Shown piece by piece: positions 9,753-18,007 of a stretch of DNA of 64,000 nt (position 1 is its first letter; each line of letters begins with the position of its first letter). The notes beneath the pieces were generated by a model. The model ran no database searches. It was not told the origin of the DNA and saw nothing but the letters and a program-made list of their open reading frames with translations. The stretch is taken from NCBI RefSeq assembly GCF_003977685.1, contig NZ_RYZH01000016.1, forward strand, positions 58,392 to 122,391, read 5' to 3'. A program made the position numbers and the translations under genes. This DNA comes from Tautonia sociabilis (lineage in GTDB: Bacteria > Planctomycetota > Planctomycetia > Isosphaerales > Isosphaeraceae).

Positions 9753-10901
9753 GTGACCGCCCAGGGTCCCCGATTCCTGCTCCCGGCCTTGCTTCTGCTC
9801 GTCTCGGGCTGCTCGGACGACCATCCTCTGGTCATCGCGACCCCCTGGGACCGCGCCTCCTGCCTCGCGATCGAGCAGGCCCTCCGCTCCCAGGACACCC
9901 CCTTTCCCTCCCGCATCCGATGGCTCCGCACCTCCCCCGGGGCCGACCCCTCCCGGATCGCCTCGGCCGGCCTCGGCGTCGACCTGCTGCTCGGCTGGCC
10001 CCCCCAGACGCTCGATGCCCTCGATCGCCTCGGCCTGCTGGCCCCCCTCGACGCCGGTGCCGACTCCGATGCCGACTCCGGCCCCCATCGCGTTCTGCTG
10101 CCCCCCCGAGGCCCATCGAACGCCCTTCCCCTGGTCCCGGCGCTCGCGGATGACCCCCGCATCGATCCGATCGCCCGCTGCCGGGTCCTGGCCGTCCTCG
10201 ACCGAGGGGACTGGGACGACGGCTACGCCGCCCTGATCGACCTCGCCGGCCGACCTCCCGCCGGCCCTTTTCTCGCCGATCCCTCCCCGGCACCCCCGCC
10301 CTGCCCCGAGGCGGCGGCGCTCGTCAAGGGCTCGACCCATCCCCTCGCCTCCTCGTTCCTGGCGTTCGCCTCGAGATGGAGCGGCGATCCCTCTCCGATG
10401 GCCTCCCCGACTCCCGCCGATGCGACCGACCTTGCCGGGGAGATCCTCGCCGCCGAGCTGATCGGGGCCATCGCGATCGACGCCGGAGCGGAGCTTCGCG
10501 ACGCCCGATCCGCCGCCGACCGCTCCCCGGACGCCCCCTCCTCGGCCTGGGCCCTCGCCCTCCTCGACGAGCCCCCCCCCTGGCCTCCCGCCTCGATCCT
10601 GGAGCTGCGCGACGACCCCGACCGCCTGCCCTTGATGGAGACCCTCGCCGAGGCCCTCGTCCGGGACGACGACGCCCGCTCCTGGCTCCGATCCTCCTGG
10701 GAGCGTCCCGCCCGCCCCCTCGACCGGGCCTCGCTCCGAGAGCTGGCCGCCGTCGCGGGGGGCCGACTGCTGGCCGAGCCCCTGTTCCTCCCCTGGCTCC
10801 GAGCCGAGTGGACCGCCTGGGCCCGCCAGCGCGCCCGAGCGATCGCCCTCGGCCTGGACGCCCAGCGGCCGGGCCCTCCGGATCGGGAGGAGCCGAGATG
10901 A
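9753..10901 (+). CDS. Lipoprotein substrate-binding protein of an ABC importer
   Basis: The product has 382 residues from a GTG start chosen because it directly precedes a lipoprotein signal (FLLPALLLLVSGCSDD, lipobox Cys near residue 20). The mature part resembles the Fe(III)/thiamine/spermidine binding-protein class: an opening strand HPLVIATPWD, then GLGVDLLLGWPPQTLDAL and GLLAPLDAG, the usual 'binding-pocket then outermost lobe' order. The ligand cannot be read from the sequence. The stop overlaps the ATPase start (ATGA at 10898), so the genes are translationally coupled in an SBP-ATPase-permease order. Confidence 0.75.
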   Translation: MTAQGPRFLLPALLLLVSGCSDDHPLVIATPWDRASCLAIEQALRSQDTPFPSRIRWLRTSPGADPSRIASAGLGVDLLLGWPPQTLDALDRLGLLAPLDAGADSDADSGPHRVLLPPRGPSNALPLVPALADDPRIDPIARCRVLAVLDRGDWDDGYAALIDLAGRPPAGPFLADPSPAPPPCPEAAALVKGSTHPLASSFLAFASRWSGDPSPMASPTPADATDLAGEILAAELIGAIAIDAGAELRDARSAADRSPDAPSSAWALALLDEPPPWPPASILELRDDPDRLPLMETLAEALVRDDDARSWLRSSWERPARPLDRASLRELAAVAGGRLLAEPLFLPWLRAEWTAWARQRARAIALGLDAQRPGPPDREEPR

Positions 10902-12019
10902 GCCGCCTGCTCTGCGAGGGGCTGGTCAAGCGCCTCGACCGAGTCGCCGCCGTCGACGAGGCCAGCCTCGCCGTCGGCCCCGGATCCTGGCTCGCCGTGC
11001 TGGGGCCCCCCGGCTCGGGCAAGTCCACCCTCGCCCGACTGATCGTCGGCCTGGAGACCCCCGACCGCGGCGAGATCTTCCTCGACGACCGCCTCCTCCA
11101 GTCGACCCGCCCCGCCGAGCGCCGATTCGGCTTCCTCGCCTCGGCCGAGGCCCTCTGGCCGCACCTGACGATCGCCGAGAACGTCGGCTACGCCCTCCGG
11201 GTCCAGGGCGTCCCCCGCCGAGATCGCCGCAAGAAGGTCGAGGAGGCGATGGCCAGCGTCGGGGTCGAGGCGATCGCCGACCGCAAGCCCGCCGAGCTGG
11301 ACGACCTGCAGCGCCGGCGGGCCGAGCTGGCCCGGGCCCTGGTCGACGACCCCCTCGTCCTCGTGCTCGACGAGCCCACCGGCCCCCTCGACCCCCGCAA
11401 CCGTCCCCTCTTTCGGGACGACCTCCGCCGCCTCCGAGCCGAGTCCGACCGCACCACCCTGGTCCTCACCCACCACCGAGACGACGCCTTCGCCCTCTCC
11501 GACCTGCTCGCCGTCATGGACCTGGGGAAGATCGTCCAGGTCGGCACTCCCGCCGAGGTCTACGCCACCCCGGCCGATGCCTTCGTGGCCCAGTTGCTCG
11601 GCCCCGCCAACCTGCTCCAGGGGCAGGTGGCCGGCACCTCGACCGCCGGAGAGCTGTTCGTCCGCACCCCGATCGGCCGGCTCGTCGGCCGCCTAGGCTC
11701 CCCCTCCCGGCCCGAGCCGCCGATCGGCACTCCCGTGACGGTCGCCATCCGCCCCGAGTCGATCCGGCTCGGCCCCTCCCTGCCGACCGACGCCAACCGC
11801 TTCACCGCCACCGTCGAGCGCCAGTCGTTCCAGGGCGCCCTCCGCGCCCTCGACCTTCGGGGCCCCGGCGACTGGCCCCTGGTCGCCTCGGCGCTCCACC
11901 CGCAGGCCCCCGACCTCCGCGAGGGCCAGTCCCTCACCGTCGCCGTCTCCCCCGAGCACGTCGTCGTCCTTCTCGGCCGCTACGCCACCGGCCCAAAGGC
12001 CGGGGAGCCTTCCCCGTGA
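10898..12019 (+). CDS. ABC importer ATPase with degenerate signature motif
   Basis: A 373-residue ATPase of the FbpC/PotA class: nucleotide-binding domain to about residue 240, then a TOBE-type regulatory domain. Walker A GPPGSGKST (36-44), Walker B LVLVLDEP (153-160), the D-loop region GPLDP and H193 are intact. The signature, normally LSGGQ, reads LDDLQ (134-138) ahead of an intact RRRAELARAL helix, and the Q-loop glutamine region reads FLASAEALWPHL, without Gln. Both changes affect parts that sense ATP across the dimer and couple to the permease. It may be a slow or altered motor, or its pairing may differ. The gene starts inside the stop of the binding-protein gene. Confidence 0.88.
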   Translation: MSRLLCEGLVKRLDRVAAVDEASLAVGPGSWLAVLGPPGSGKSTLARLIVGLETPDRGEIFLDDRLLQSTRPAERRFGFLASAEALWPHLTIAENVGYALRVQGVPRRDRRKKVEEAMASVGVEAIADRKPAELDDLQRRRAELARALVDDPLVLVLDEPTGPLDPRNRPLFRDDLRRLRAESDRTTLVLTHHRDDAFALSDLLAVMDLGKIVQVGTPAEVYATPADAFVAQLLGPANLLQGQVAGTSTAGELFVRTPIGRLVGRLGSPSRPEPPIGTPVTVAIRPESIRLGPSLPTDANRFTATVERQSFQGALRALDLRGPGDWPLVASALHPQAPDLREGQSLTVAVSPEHVVVLLGRYATGPKAGEPSP

Positions 12020-12411
12020 CCCCTTCTTCCGCGATCCCCCCGACGAGCTCGACCCGCTCCCCCGATCGGCGCCCCCGCCCCCTCGGATCCCCGCTCCCCC
12101 CCGATCGAGGGGAGGGACTGACCCTTGCCGGGAAGAGGGGGCCGGCAAGGCCGGGCGCCCGGCCAATCGCCTCCCTCCGACTCGACGGCCTCCCGGGCCC
12201 GGCGGCGTTCCGACCCAGGCCCTCCCGATCCCCTTCGGATCGGAGCGCCGAGGCTCCTGGGAGGAGCGGCACGGGAGGGACCTTCGGGCTCCTGCTCGAA
12301 GGGGAGGCCGATCGCCCGGTTCCTCCCCCCCCACCCGAGGGATCGGGGGCGAGCCACCGGGCAGAGCCTCCTCGATCCGACGTCCCCCGATCGCTCCGGA
12401 GTTCGCCATGA
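12016..12411 (+). other. Spacer with a doubtful 131-codon frame, overlapping both neighbours by four bases
   Basis: The 388 bases between the ATPase and permease genes are open in one frame that begins GTGA over the ATPase stop and ends ATGA over the permease start. That arrangement is what coupled genes show. Against a real gene, the product is almost wholly Pro/Arg/Ser with no domain, and third codon positions carry roughly 20% A/T by eye, well above the neighbouring genes. I lean to a spacer whose open frame may simply carry ribosomes through to the permease. Confidence 0.25.
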
Positions 12412-14093
12412 GCCGCCTCCTCCGAGGGCTTGGCGCCTCCGTCAGCCTCGCCCTGGTCCTCGCTCCGCCGCTGGCCCTGGCGATCGCCACGATCGTCGAG
12501 CGAGGCCCCTCCGGGGAACTCTTCGCCTCGGTTGTCCGCTGGGGGCTGACCGTCTCGGACCCGTTCGTGCTCACCTGCCTGTGGAACAGCGTCGCGCTGT
12601 CGCTCCTGGTCGTCGCCGGCGCCGCCGGCTCCGGGATCGCCCTGGCCCGGGTCGCCCGGTCCCCCTCCGGCTGGCGGCGATCGCTCGCCCTGACGGCCCT
12701 CCGCCTGCCGGCCGGCTGCCATCCGTTGCTCGCGGCGATCGGCCTGGGGCTGCTCGCCCCCGCCCTCTCCCCGATAACGGAGGCCCTCCCCTCCCCGATC
12801 GGCCCGCTCGTCGCCCGACACGCCCGATGGCTGGCGCTGGGGCTCTCCCAGTTCGGCTTCGCCTCGGCCTGGATCGCCTGGTGGACCTCCCGGGCCCTCG
12901 ACCGCCTTCGGCCGGAATGGTTGCAGGAGGCAACCCGAGCCGGCGCCGGTCGCGGGTGGATCTGGCGCACCGGAGCCTGGCCGCTGGTCCGCCCCTCGGT
13001 CGCCCGAGCCTCGGCCTCGGTCTTCGCGGTCCTGCTGCTGGAGCCGGGAGGCTCGCTTGTCCTTGGTCTTCGGCGCACGATCGGCTCCCAGATCGTCGCC
13101 TCCTGCGGGATGACCTCCCGGGCCGACTGGCCCCGGGCGGCCGCCCTGGCGACCCTCGGCCTCGCCGTCTCGGTGGTCGTCCGCCTGATTCTCGTCCGCT
13201 GGGCCGGGCCGGACGAACTCCCTCCCCCGGCCTCCGACTCCGGCAACCACCGCCTCCCCGGCCCGATTGCCCCCTCCGGCCCGATTGCCCCCTCCGGCCC
13301 GATCCGATCGGCCCTCTCCCTGCTGGCCTTCTCCGCCTGGCTCCTGCTCGTCCTGGCCCCCGCGATCGCCCTGCTCTCCGCCGTCGGGCGATCCCTCGCC
13401 GACGAGGCCACCCTGCCGGCGCTGCTCGATCCCCCCTCCCCGATCCTCGGCGCCCTGGCCGTCGGCGCCGGGGCCGCCCTGGCCGCGATGGCGCTCTCCG
13501 GACCGCTCGGCTCGACCCGCCTCTCCCGTCCCGTCGGCACCCTGCTGGACTCGATCCCGCCGATCGCCCTCGGGGTCGGCCTGATCGCGCTCTCGGAGCT
13601 CTCCCGGCGCTCGATCCCCGCCTCCCCCTCCTCGCCCATCGTCTCGGCGATCCTCCTGGCCCTCGACCCCTACCGCTCCCCCGCCCTGCTCGTCTCCTGG
13701 GCGACCGCCCTCGCCCTGCTCCCCTGGGCGCTCTCCGCCGCTCGACGGGCCCTCCCGATCGACACGGAGGCCCTCCAGGACCGCTCCCTCCTCTCCGGTT
13801 CCCGGCGTTCCCGCTGCCGGACCCTCCTGTTCGCCTCGCTTGCCCTCCGTCGCCTCCGTTTCCCAATCCTCGGCCTCCTCCTCACCGCCGCCGGGGCCCT
13901 CTCCCCCGCCCTCGTGCTCTCCCCCCTCGGCACCTCTCGGCCCCTCGGCGCCACCATCCTCCTCGACCCCGGACTCGGCTCCTCCCCCCTGCTCTGCCTC
14001 GCCGGCCTCGCCCTCCTCCTCCAGCTCCTCGGCACCCTGTTGCTCACCTCCAGCGATCCCCTCGGGACCGACGTTTCCTCCCTCCGCTCCTGA
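12408..14093 (+). CDS. ABC importer fused double permease
   Basis: A 561-residue membrane protein with about 12 predicted helices in two halves, as in FbpB/ThiP-type permeases. The first half carries an EAA loop (EATRAGAGRGWIWRTGAWP, near residues 175-195), which contacts the ATPase. The second-half loop (DTEALQDRSLLSGSRRSRCR) is poorly conserved. The halves are joined by a Pro/Gly linker that contains an exact 18-bp tandem repeat (GPIAPS twice). With the lipoprotein and ATPase genes upstream it forms a complete importer, probably for Fe(III), thiamine or a similar small ligand. The degenerate second EAA loop agrees with the altered ATPase signature. Confidence 0.85.
   Translation: MSRLLRGLGASVSLALVLAPPLALAIATIVERGPSGELFASVVRWGLTVSDPFVLTCLWNSVALSLLVVAGAAGSGIALARVARSPSGWRRSLALTALRLPAGCHPLLAAIGLGLLAPALSPITEALPSPIGPLVARHARWLALGLSQFGFASAWIAWWTSRALDRLRPEWLQEATRAGAGRGWIWRTGAWPLVRPSVARASASVFAVLLLEPGGSLVLGLRRTIGSQIVASCGMTSRADWPRAAALATLGLAVSVVVRLILVRWAGPDELPPPASDSGNHRLPGPIAPSGPIAPSGPIRSALSLLAFSAWLLLVLAPAIALLSAVGRSLADEATLPALLDPPSPILGALAVGAGAALAAMALSGPLGSTRLSRPVGTLLDSIPPIALGVGLIALSELSRRSIPASPSSPIVSAILLALDPYRSPALLVSWATALALLPWALSAARRALPIDTEALQDRSLLSGSRRSRCRTLLFASLALRRLRFPILGLLLTAAGALSPALVLSPLGTSRPLGATILLDPGLGSSPLLCLAGLALLLQLLGTLLLTSSDPLGTDVSSLRS
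13260..13303 (+). repeat. 18-bp in-frame tandem repeat in the permease linker
   Basis: GGCCCGATTGCCCCCTCC occurs twice in a row with an 8-base partial third copy, encoding GPIAPS-GPIAPS-GPI in the linker between permease halves. It is in frame and probably varies in copy number by slippage without harming the protein. Confidence 0.8.
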
Positions 14094-14424
14094 GCGCTCC
14101 CCCCCCCCGATTCCCTGACCGCCCCTCCCTGATTCCCCGATCATCTCCCCGAGGGGAGTCGTCTCCTCGGCTCTCCTCCACTCCGCTCAACCCGGCGATC
14201 GGCTCCTCCCCCTCGAGGGGGCTCTTTGACAAGCGAACCCGTCTCGTCTCCTCCCCTCGTGCTGAACCGTCTTGATTGCGTGCGATCTCGCGTGTGTTTC
14301 TTGCCTGGGTCCAGGACGCGTTTAGCATTGCATCCTGCAGTTTCTTCAGGCCGGCTCGGCCCACGCTCCCCGGCCCTTGGTTTGGGGTCCTCCTCGGTCG
14401 CCCGATCGTCCCCGGCTCCCGAGC

Positions 14425-14437
14425 GGAACGAAGCCAA
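14425..14437 (+). repeat. NEPN-type dispersed repeat, copy 1
   Basis: GGAACGAAGCCAA. Its exact reverse complement recurs at 58220-58232, and a one-base variant at 14617-14629. Translated in three frames these give RNEAN/ERSQS/GTKPI-like strings of the kind (NEPN, ERTQ, TNPI) that I recall as spurious peptides in many planctomycete annotations, which suggests a dispersed DNA motif. Confidence 0.5.
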
Positions 14438-14616
14438 TCTGGCCGTTGGATTCGTTCGGATCTCTTTGGGTTAAAAGGAATTGTGTCTCGGTGTCCGCGG
14501 CGTGCCGGAGCGTGCCGGTCGGCGTTCTCGTCCGTTCCCGTCCCGATCGGACCCGAACCGGGATCGGCCGGGCGATCGGTGCGTCGAGGACCGGACGGGG
14601 CCGGCGCCCGGTGCGC

Positions 14617-14629
14617 GGAACGAACCCAA
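14617..14629 (+). repeat. NEPN-type dispersed repeat, copy 2
   Basis: GGAACGAACCCAA, one base different from the copy at 14425. It encodes NEPN, ERTQ or TNPT depending on frame. Confidence 0.5.
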
Positions 14630-14830
14630 CGCGGATCTCCGAAGATGTTCTCTGGTTTCGAGTTCCGTTCGATCTCCCGAGCGCACCGGGGGCGTGACGC
14701 CCCGCCATGTTCGGGGCCCGGCCGGGCGATCGGGGGGCGCGTCTGGGATCGGCCCTTCTCCAGGAGCGCGGGGAGACAAACACGGGCCCGAGGATCGGAG
14801 CAGTCGTAGCCCCAGGGCCGTCCCGGATCG

Positions 14831-14839
14831 TAGAATAGG
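14831..14839 (+). promoter_or_regulatory. TAGAATAGG box, 86 bases before the 14917 start
   Basis: A -10-like TAGAAT followed by AGG. The same nine bases occur 83 bases before the FKBP gene (44915) and 79 bases before the DUF4058 gene (49908). No clear -35 precedes any of them. Confidence 0.5.
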
Positions 14840-14916
14840 CGTATCGTTGAGCGACCGACTGGGACGCGCCACGCTCGCCCGCCGGCGATGGGGCGGGGGC
14901 GAGGGGAGGGGCACGA

Positions 14917-15417
14917 ATGACGTCCGAATCGGATCACGGCCCGGGATGTGAGGGTCAGATTGTTCGAGACGCCCTGGAGCGAGCGATCGCCATCTACCTG
15001 GAGCTGGCCTACCCCGAGACCCCCCTGCCCGAGGCCGTGCGGCGTCGCCTCGCCTGGCGAGAGGTTCCCGGGCCGGTTCCCCTCGACTCCCCTCCTTTCG
15101 AGCCGTCGGCGTCCGGCCCCGACCGCTCGATGACCTACGCGCTGCGGCTGGGGAACGCCCGCTACCCCCACATGAAGTTGCAGGTCCAGCCCTGGCCGTC
15201 TCCGGCCGGGTTCCTCCTGTCGGTCAACACCCACGACCAGGTGGCCGTGTTCGACCCGTCCGCTCCCGAGGCCGAGGCCGTCCGAGCCCTTCAGGCGGTC
15301 AACCAGCGGTTCAAGCAGGAGATTGAATCGGCCTGGGAGCACGCGGGGCTGCCCACCTTCCTCGCCTATCTGAAGGACTACATCCAGCGAGAGGAAGGAA
15401 GCTCGACCGGGAGCTGA
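14917..15417 (+). CDS. Conserved hypothetical protein, 166 residues
   Basis: Unrecognised. The start at 14917 follows a GAGGGGAGGGG purine run suited as a ribosome binding site. The protein is soluble and compact: an N-terminal helix (IVRDALERAIAIYLELAYPE), a beta section (ALRLGNARYPHMKLQVQPWP, FLLSVNTHDQVAVFDP) and a C-terminal helix pair ending with YLKDYIQREE. There is no signal peptide and no metal-binding pattern. Codon use is like that of sure genes nearby. It faces, convergently, the histidine kinase gene ending at 15485. Confidence 0.8.
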   Translation: MTSESDHGPGCEGQIVRDALERAIAIYLELAYPETPLPEAVRRRLAWREVPGPVPLDSPPFEPSASGPDRSMTYALRLGNARYPHMKLQVQPWPSPAGFLLSVNTHDQVAVFDPSAPEAEAVRALQAVNQRFKQEIESAWEHAGLPTFLAYLKDYIQREEGSSTGS

Positions 15418-15484
15418 CCCGTCGAGGAGCCCGAGGCGGCGGGGGCTGGGGTCCGCCGGGCCTCGACGCGACCGAGCTCCGGCC

Positions 15485-16741
15485 TCAGCCCTCGCCGTCG
15501 GCTTCGGTCGGGGGGGGGACCCCTCGGCTCTCCTTCGCCAGCCGCCTGGGCAGTCGGATCTGGAAGGTGGATCCAACCCCCGGCTCGCTCCGGCAGGAGG
15601 CGGTGCCGCCGTGCATCTCGACGAAGGTGCGGACCAGGCTCAGGCCCAGGCCGATGCCGCGCTTACCGAACTGGAAGTCGCCGGAGGAGTGATGCATGGT
15701 GTCGAAGCCGGTGAAGAACGGCTCGAAGACCAGGGCGCAGGCGCGGGGCTCGATGCCCACCCCCTCGTCGGCGACCTCGAAGCGCACGAAGTCCTCGCCG
15801 TCGGGCTGGGCGGAGAGGCGGATGGTGCCGCCGTCGGGGGTGAACTTGATGGCGTTGATGACCAGGTTCGAGAGGGCGTCGGCGATCTTGTCCCGGTCGA
15901 GCTCGGCGGAGCCGAGCCCCGGGGCCAGGTCGAGCTCGATCCGCTGGTGGCGGGCGTCGAGGTACGGGCCCACGTCGTCGACCACGCCTCGGGCCAGCGG
16001 TCCCAGCTCGACCGATCGGGCGTCGAGGGTGGGCGCCAGGCGGTCGGCGTGCAGGAGCTTGAGCATGCGTTCGACCGTCGATGCCAGCCTTCTGCCGGCG
16101 GCGAGGATGCGGTCGACCCAGTCCCCCTGGGGGTCGTCGGCCCGTCCGGGGTGGGTGAGCTTCCAGAGCTCGGCCATGCCCAGCACGATCGTCACCGGCG
16201 TGTTCAGCTCGTGGCTGGCCACCTCGATGAAGTTGGACTTCAGCCGGTTGGCCTCCGCCAGCCGGACGTTGGCCGCGGAGAGCTCCTCGATCAGCCGCTG
16301 CTTGTCCACGATCAGGTCGTGGTGCTCGACCGCCTGGCGGATCACGGTTCCCAGTTCGTCGGGCTCCCACGGTTTGGCGACGTAGCGGAAGACGTGTCCC
16401 TCGTTGATCGCGTCGATCACGGCCTTCAGGTCGGCGTATCCGGTGATGAGCAGCCGGGTGGCCTCCGGGCGGATGGCGCGGGCTCTCCGGAGGAACTCCA
16501 CGCCGCTCATCTCCGGCATCCGCTGGTCGGACATGATGACGCTGACGTCTTCGCGTCCGAGCAGCTCCAGGGCCTCGGCCCCCCGGGTGGCCGTCAGGAC
16601 GCGGTAGTCCAGCCGGAACAGGTCGAACAGCGAGCGGAGGACCTCCGGCTCGTCGTCGACGACCAGCAGGACCGGCTTGTGCCGGCGGCCCGCCGAGGGA
16701 GGGGGGGCGGGAGCGGGGCGATGGGGGGCGGCCTCGGCCAC
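15485..16741 (-). CDS. Receiver-histidine kinase hybrid protein
   Basis: A 418-residue cytoplasmic protein from a GTG start six bases after the stop of the upstream receiver gene. Residues 22-140 form a receiver domain (VLLVVDDEPEV, phosphoacceptor D72 in IMSDQRMPEMSG, Lys in YVAKPW). A coiled coil (145-170) leads to a HisKA domain with H177 in SHELNTP. The ATPase domain has N box LSNLVINAIKFTPDGG, G1 VADEGVGIE and G2 KRGIGLGLSLV. A receiver placed in front of the kinase suggests it is switched by phosphate from another protein, possibly its operon partner. It has no membrane segment and no DNA-binding output. Confidence 0.9.
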   Translation of the reverse strand: MAEAAPHRPAPAPPPSAGRRHKPVLLVVDDEPEVLRSLFDLFRLDYRVLTATRGAEALELLGREDVSVIMSDQRMPEMSGVEFLRRARAIRPEATRLLITGYADLKAVIDAINEGHVFRYVAKPWEPDELGTVIRQAVEHHDLIVDKQRLIEELSAANVRLAEANRLKSNFIEVASHELNTPVTIVLGMAELWKLTHPGRADDPQGDWVDRILAAGRRLASTVERMLKLLHADRLAPTLDARSVELGPLARGVVDDVGPYLDARHQRIELDLAPGLGSAELDRDKIADALSNLVINAIKFTPDGGTIRLSAQPDGEDFVRFEVADEGVGIEPRACALVFEPFFTGFDTMHHSSGDFQFGKRGIGLGLSLVRTFVEMHGGTASCRSEPGVGSTFQIRLPRRLAKESRGVPPPTEADGEG

Positions 16742-16746
16742 GGGAC

Positions 16747-17607
16747 TCAGGCCTCCTGGCCGGCGCGATCGGGGACCGCGTCGGGGGGGAATCGCTTGGT
16801 CAGGGTCACCTCGTTGCCCGCCTCGTTGTGCCGCAGCTCGTCCACCATGCCTCGGGAGATCAGCAGGCCGAAGCCCCCCTCGCGCAGGCCGAGCCGGCGG
16901 CGGACCTCCATGTGACTGAGAGGGTCGTCCGGCGTGGCCGCGTGGGGGAGCAGCGCGCGGTCGAACCCGGATCCCTGGTCCCGGATGACGATCTCCACGC
17001 GGTCCTCGAAGACCCGGTAGGTCAGCTCCACCGGCAGCTCGATCCGCATCCGGTTGCCCCACTCGATGGCGTTCTGGCCGATCTCCAGCACGGCCTGCTG
17101 CAGGTGCTGCACCTGGTCGATCCTCAGCGGAGTGGCCCGGTACAGGCCGATCAGGAAGTCGTTGACCTCGCGGAGGAACCGAGGGGCGCTGTCCAGCTCG
17201 ATGTGGATCTCCCCCCGCAGCCGCTCCCCCCCCAGCGACGCCCTCCAGGCCAGTGCCAGGTCGACCGCCTGGTACAGGTCGCTCGGGCCGTAGGGCTTGG
17301 TCAGGTAGGCGTTGGCGCCGACCCGGAAGCCCAGTTGCCGCGGCGCGTCGCCGTGCAGGGCCGTGACCATCACCACGGGCAGGTCGATCGCCCCCGGATC
17401 CGCCCGGAGCCGCCGGCAGACCTCGAAGCCGTCGAGGTCCGGCAGCATCAGGTCCAGCAGCACGACGTCCGGCCGGTCGGCGAGGGCCCGCTCCAGCCCG
17501 GAGCGGCCGTCGGGCGCCGTCTGGGCGTCGAACTGCCGGAGCCGGAGGAACGACGCGGCCATCTCGGCCTGATCCGGGTCGTCCTCGACGATCAAGGCCC
17601 TCTCCAT
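16747..17607 (-). CDS. Response regulator with HATPase_c_2 (RsbW-like) output domain
   Basis: A 286-residue protein. The N-terminal receiver (MERALIVEDDPDQAEM, phosphoacceptor D52 in LLDLMLPDLDG, Lys in AYLTKPYG) is joined to a GHKL ATPase domain of the anti-sigma/serine kinase type: N box LEIGQNAIEWGN, G1 IRDQGSGFD and G2 EGGFGLLISRGMVDEL. Such domains bind or phosphorylate anti-anti-sigma partners, so the output may be partner switching rather than DNA binding. It is the first gene of a tight two-gene operon with the hybrid kinase. No sigma factor or STAS partner lies in the window. Confidence 0.88.
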   Translation of the reverse strand: MERALIVEDDPDQAEMAASFLRLRQFDAQTAPDGRSGLERALADRPDVVLLDLMLPDLDGFEVCRRLRADPGAIDLPVVMVTALHGDAPRQLGFRVGANAYLTKPYGPSDLYQAVDLALAWRASLGGERLRGEIHIELDSAPRFLREVNDFLIGLYRATPLRIDQVQHLQQAVLEIGQNAIEWGNRMRIELPVELTYRVFEDRVEIVIRDQGSGFDRALLPHAATPDDPLSHMEVRRRLGLREGGFGLLISRGMVDELRHNEAGNEVTLTKRFPPDAVPDRAGQEA

Positions 17608-18007
17608 CGTCGACGAGACTCCCGAGGCTGCGGATCACGGGACGGGGGTGCGGGCCGACGGGCCGCGCCGGGGGGAACGACCGACCGGGGGGGATCCGCC
17701 CCCGATCCGATCCGGGCCGAGGTCAGGGAAACGATCGGGCCCGGCCCCCGGCCGCCGGCGGGCTCGATCGGAGGGAAGCGGGGGCGGCTTCAGACGGTGA
17801 TCGGGCCGGGGGGCGTGCGCGCATCACTGCGATCCTCGATGTCCTCTCGCCCGACGGCAGGGGGCCCCGGTCGAGATCCTCGCACGACGCCCGGGGCCGA
17901 TCCGGGCGGGACTCGGCCCATGAGCGCAGGCTATCGGCCATCGGCGGGAGGATCAAGGGGGCAGGAGCGCTCCGGGGCGGCTCGGCCCCCTTCCTTCCGG
18001 GCCTGAG
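17608..18007. other. 400-base gap upstream of the two-gene signalling operon
   Basis: It must carry the promoter for the minus-strand operon starting at 17607 and the end of the 18008-21352 gene's transcript. I see no convincing -10/-35 pair, no gene and no marked repeat. Confidence 0.4.

Larger units (their letters stand above)
14094..14916. other. 823-base gap with dispersed repeats and lower G+C, no gene seen
   Basis: Between the permease and the 166-residue gene lies a stretch with clearly lower G+C than its surroundings, especially 14276-14500. No open frame shows a domain. It holds two copies of a 13-base motif (14425-14437, 14617-14629), an inverted relative near 14447-14460, and a TAGAATAGG box (14831-14839) that probably drives the next gene. 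It may be the scar of an older element. Confidence 0.5.
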
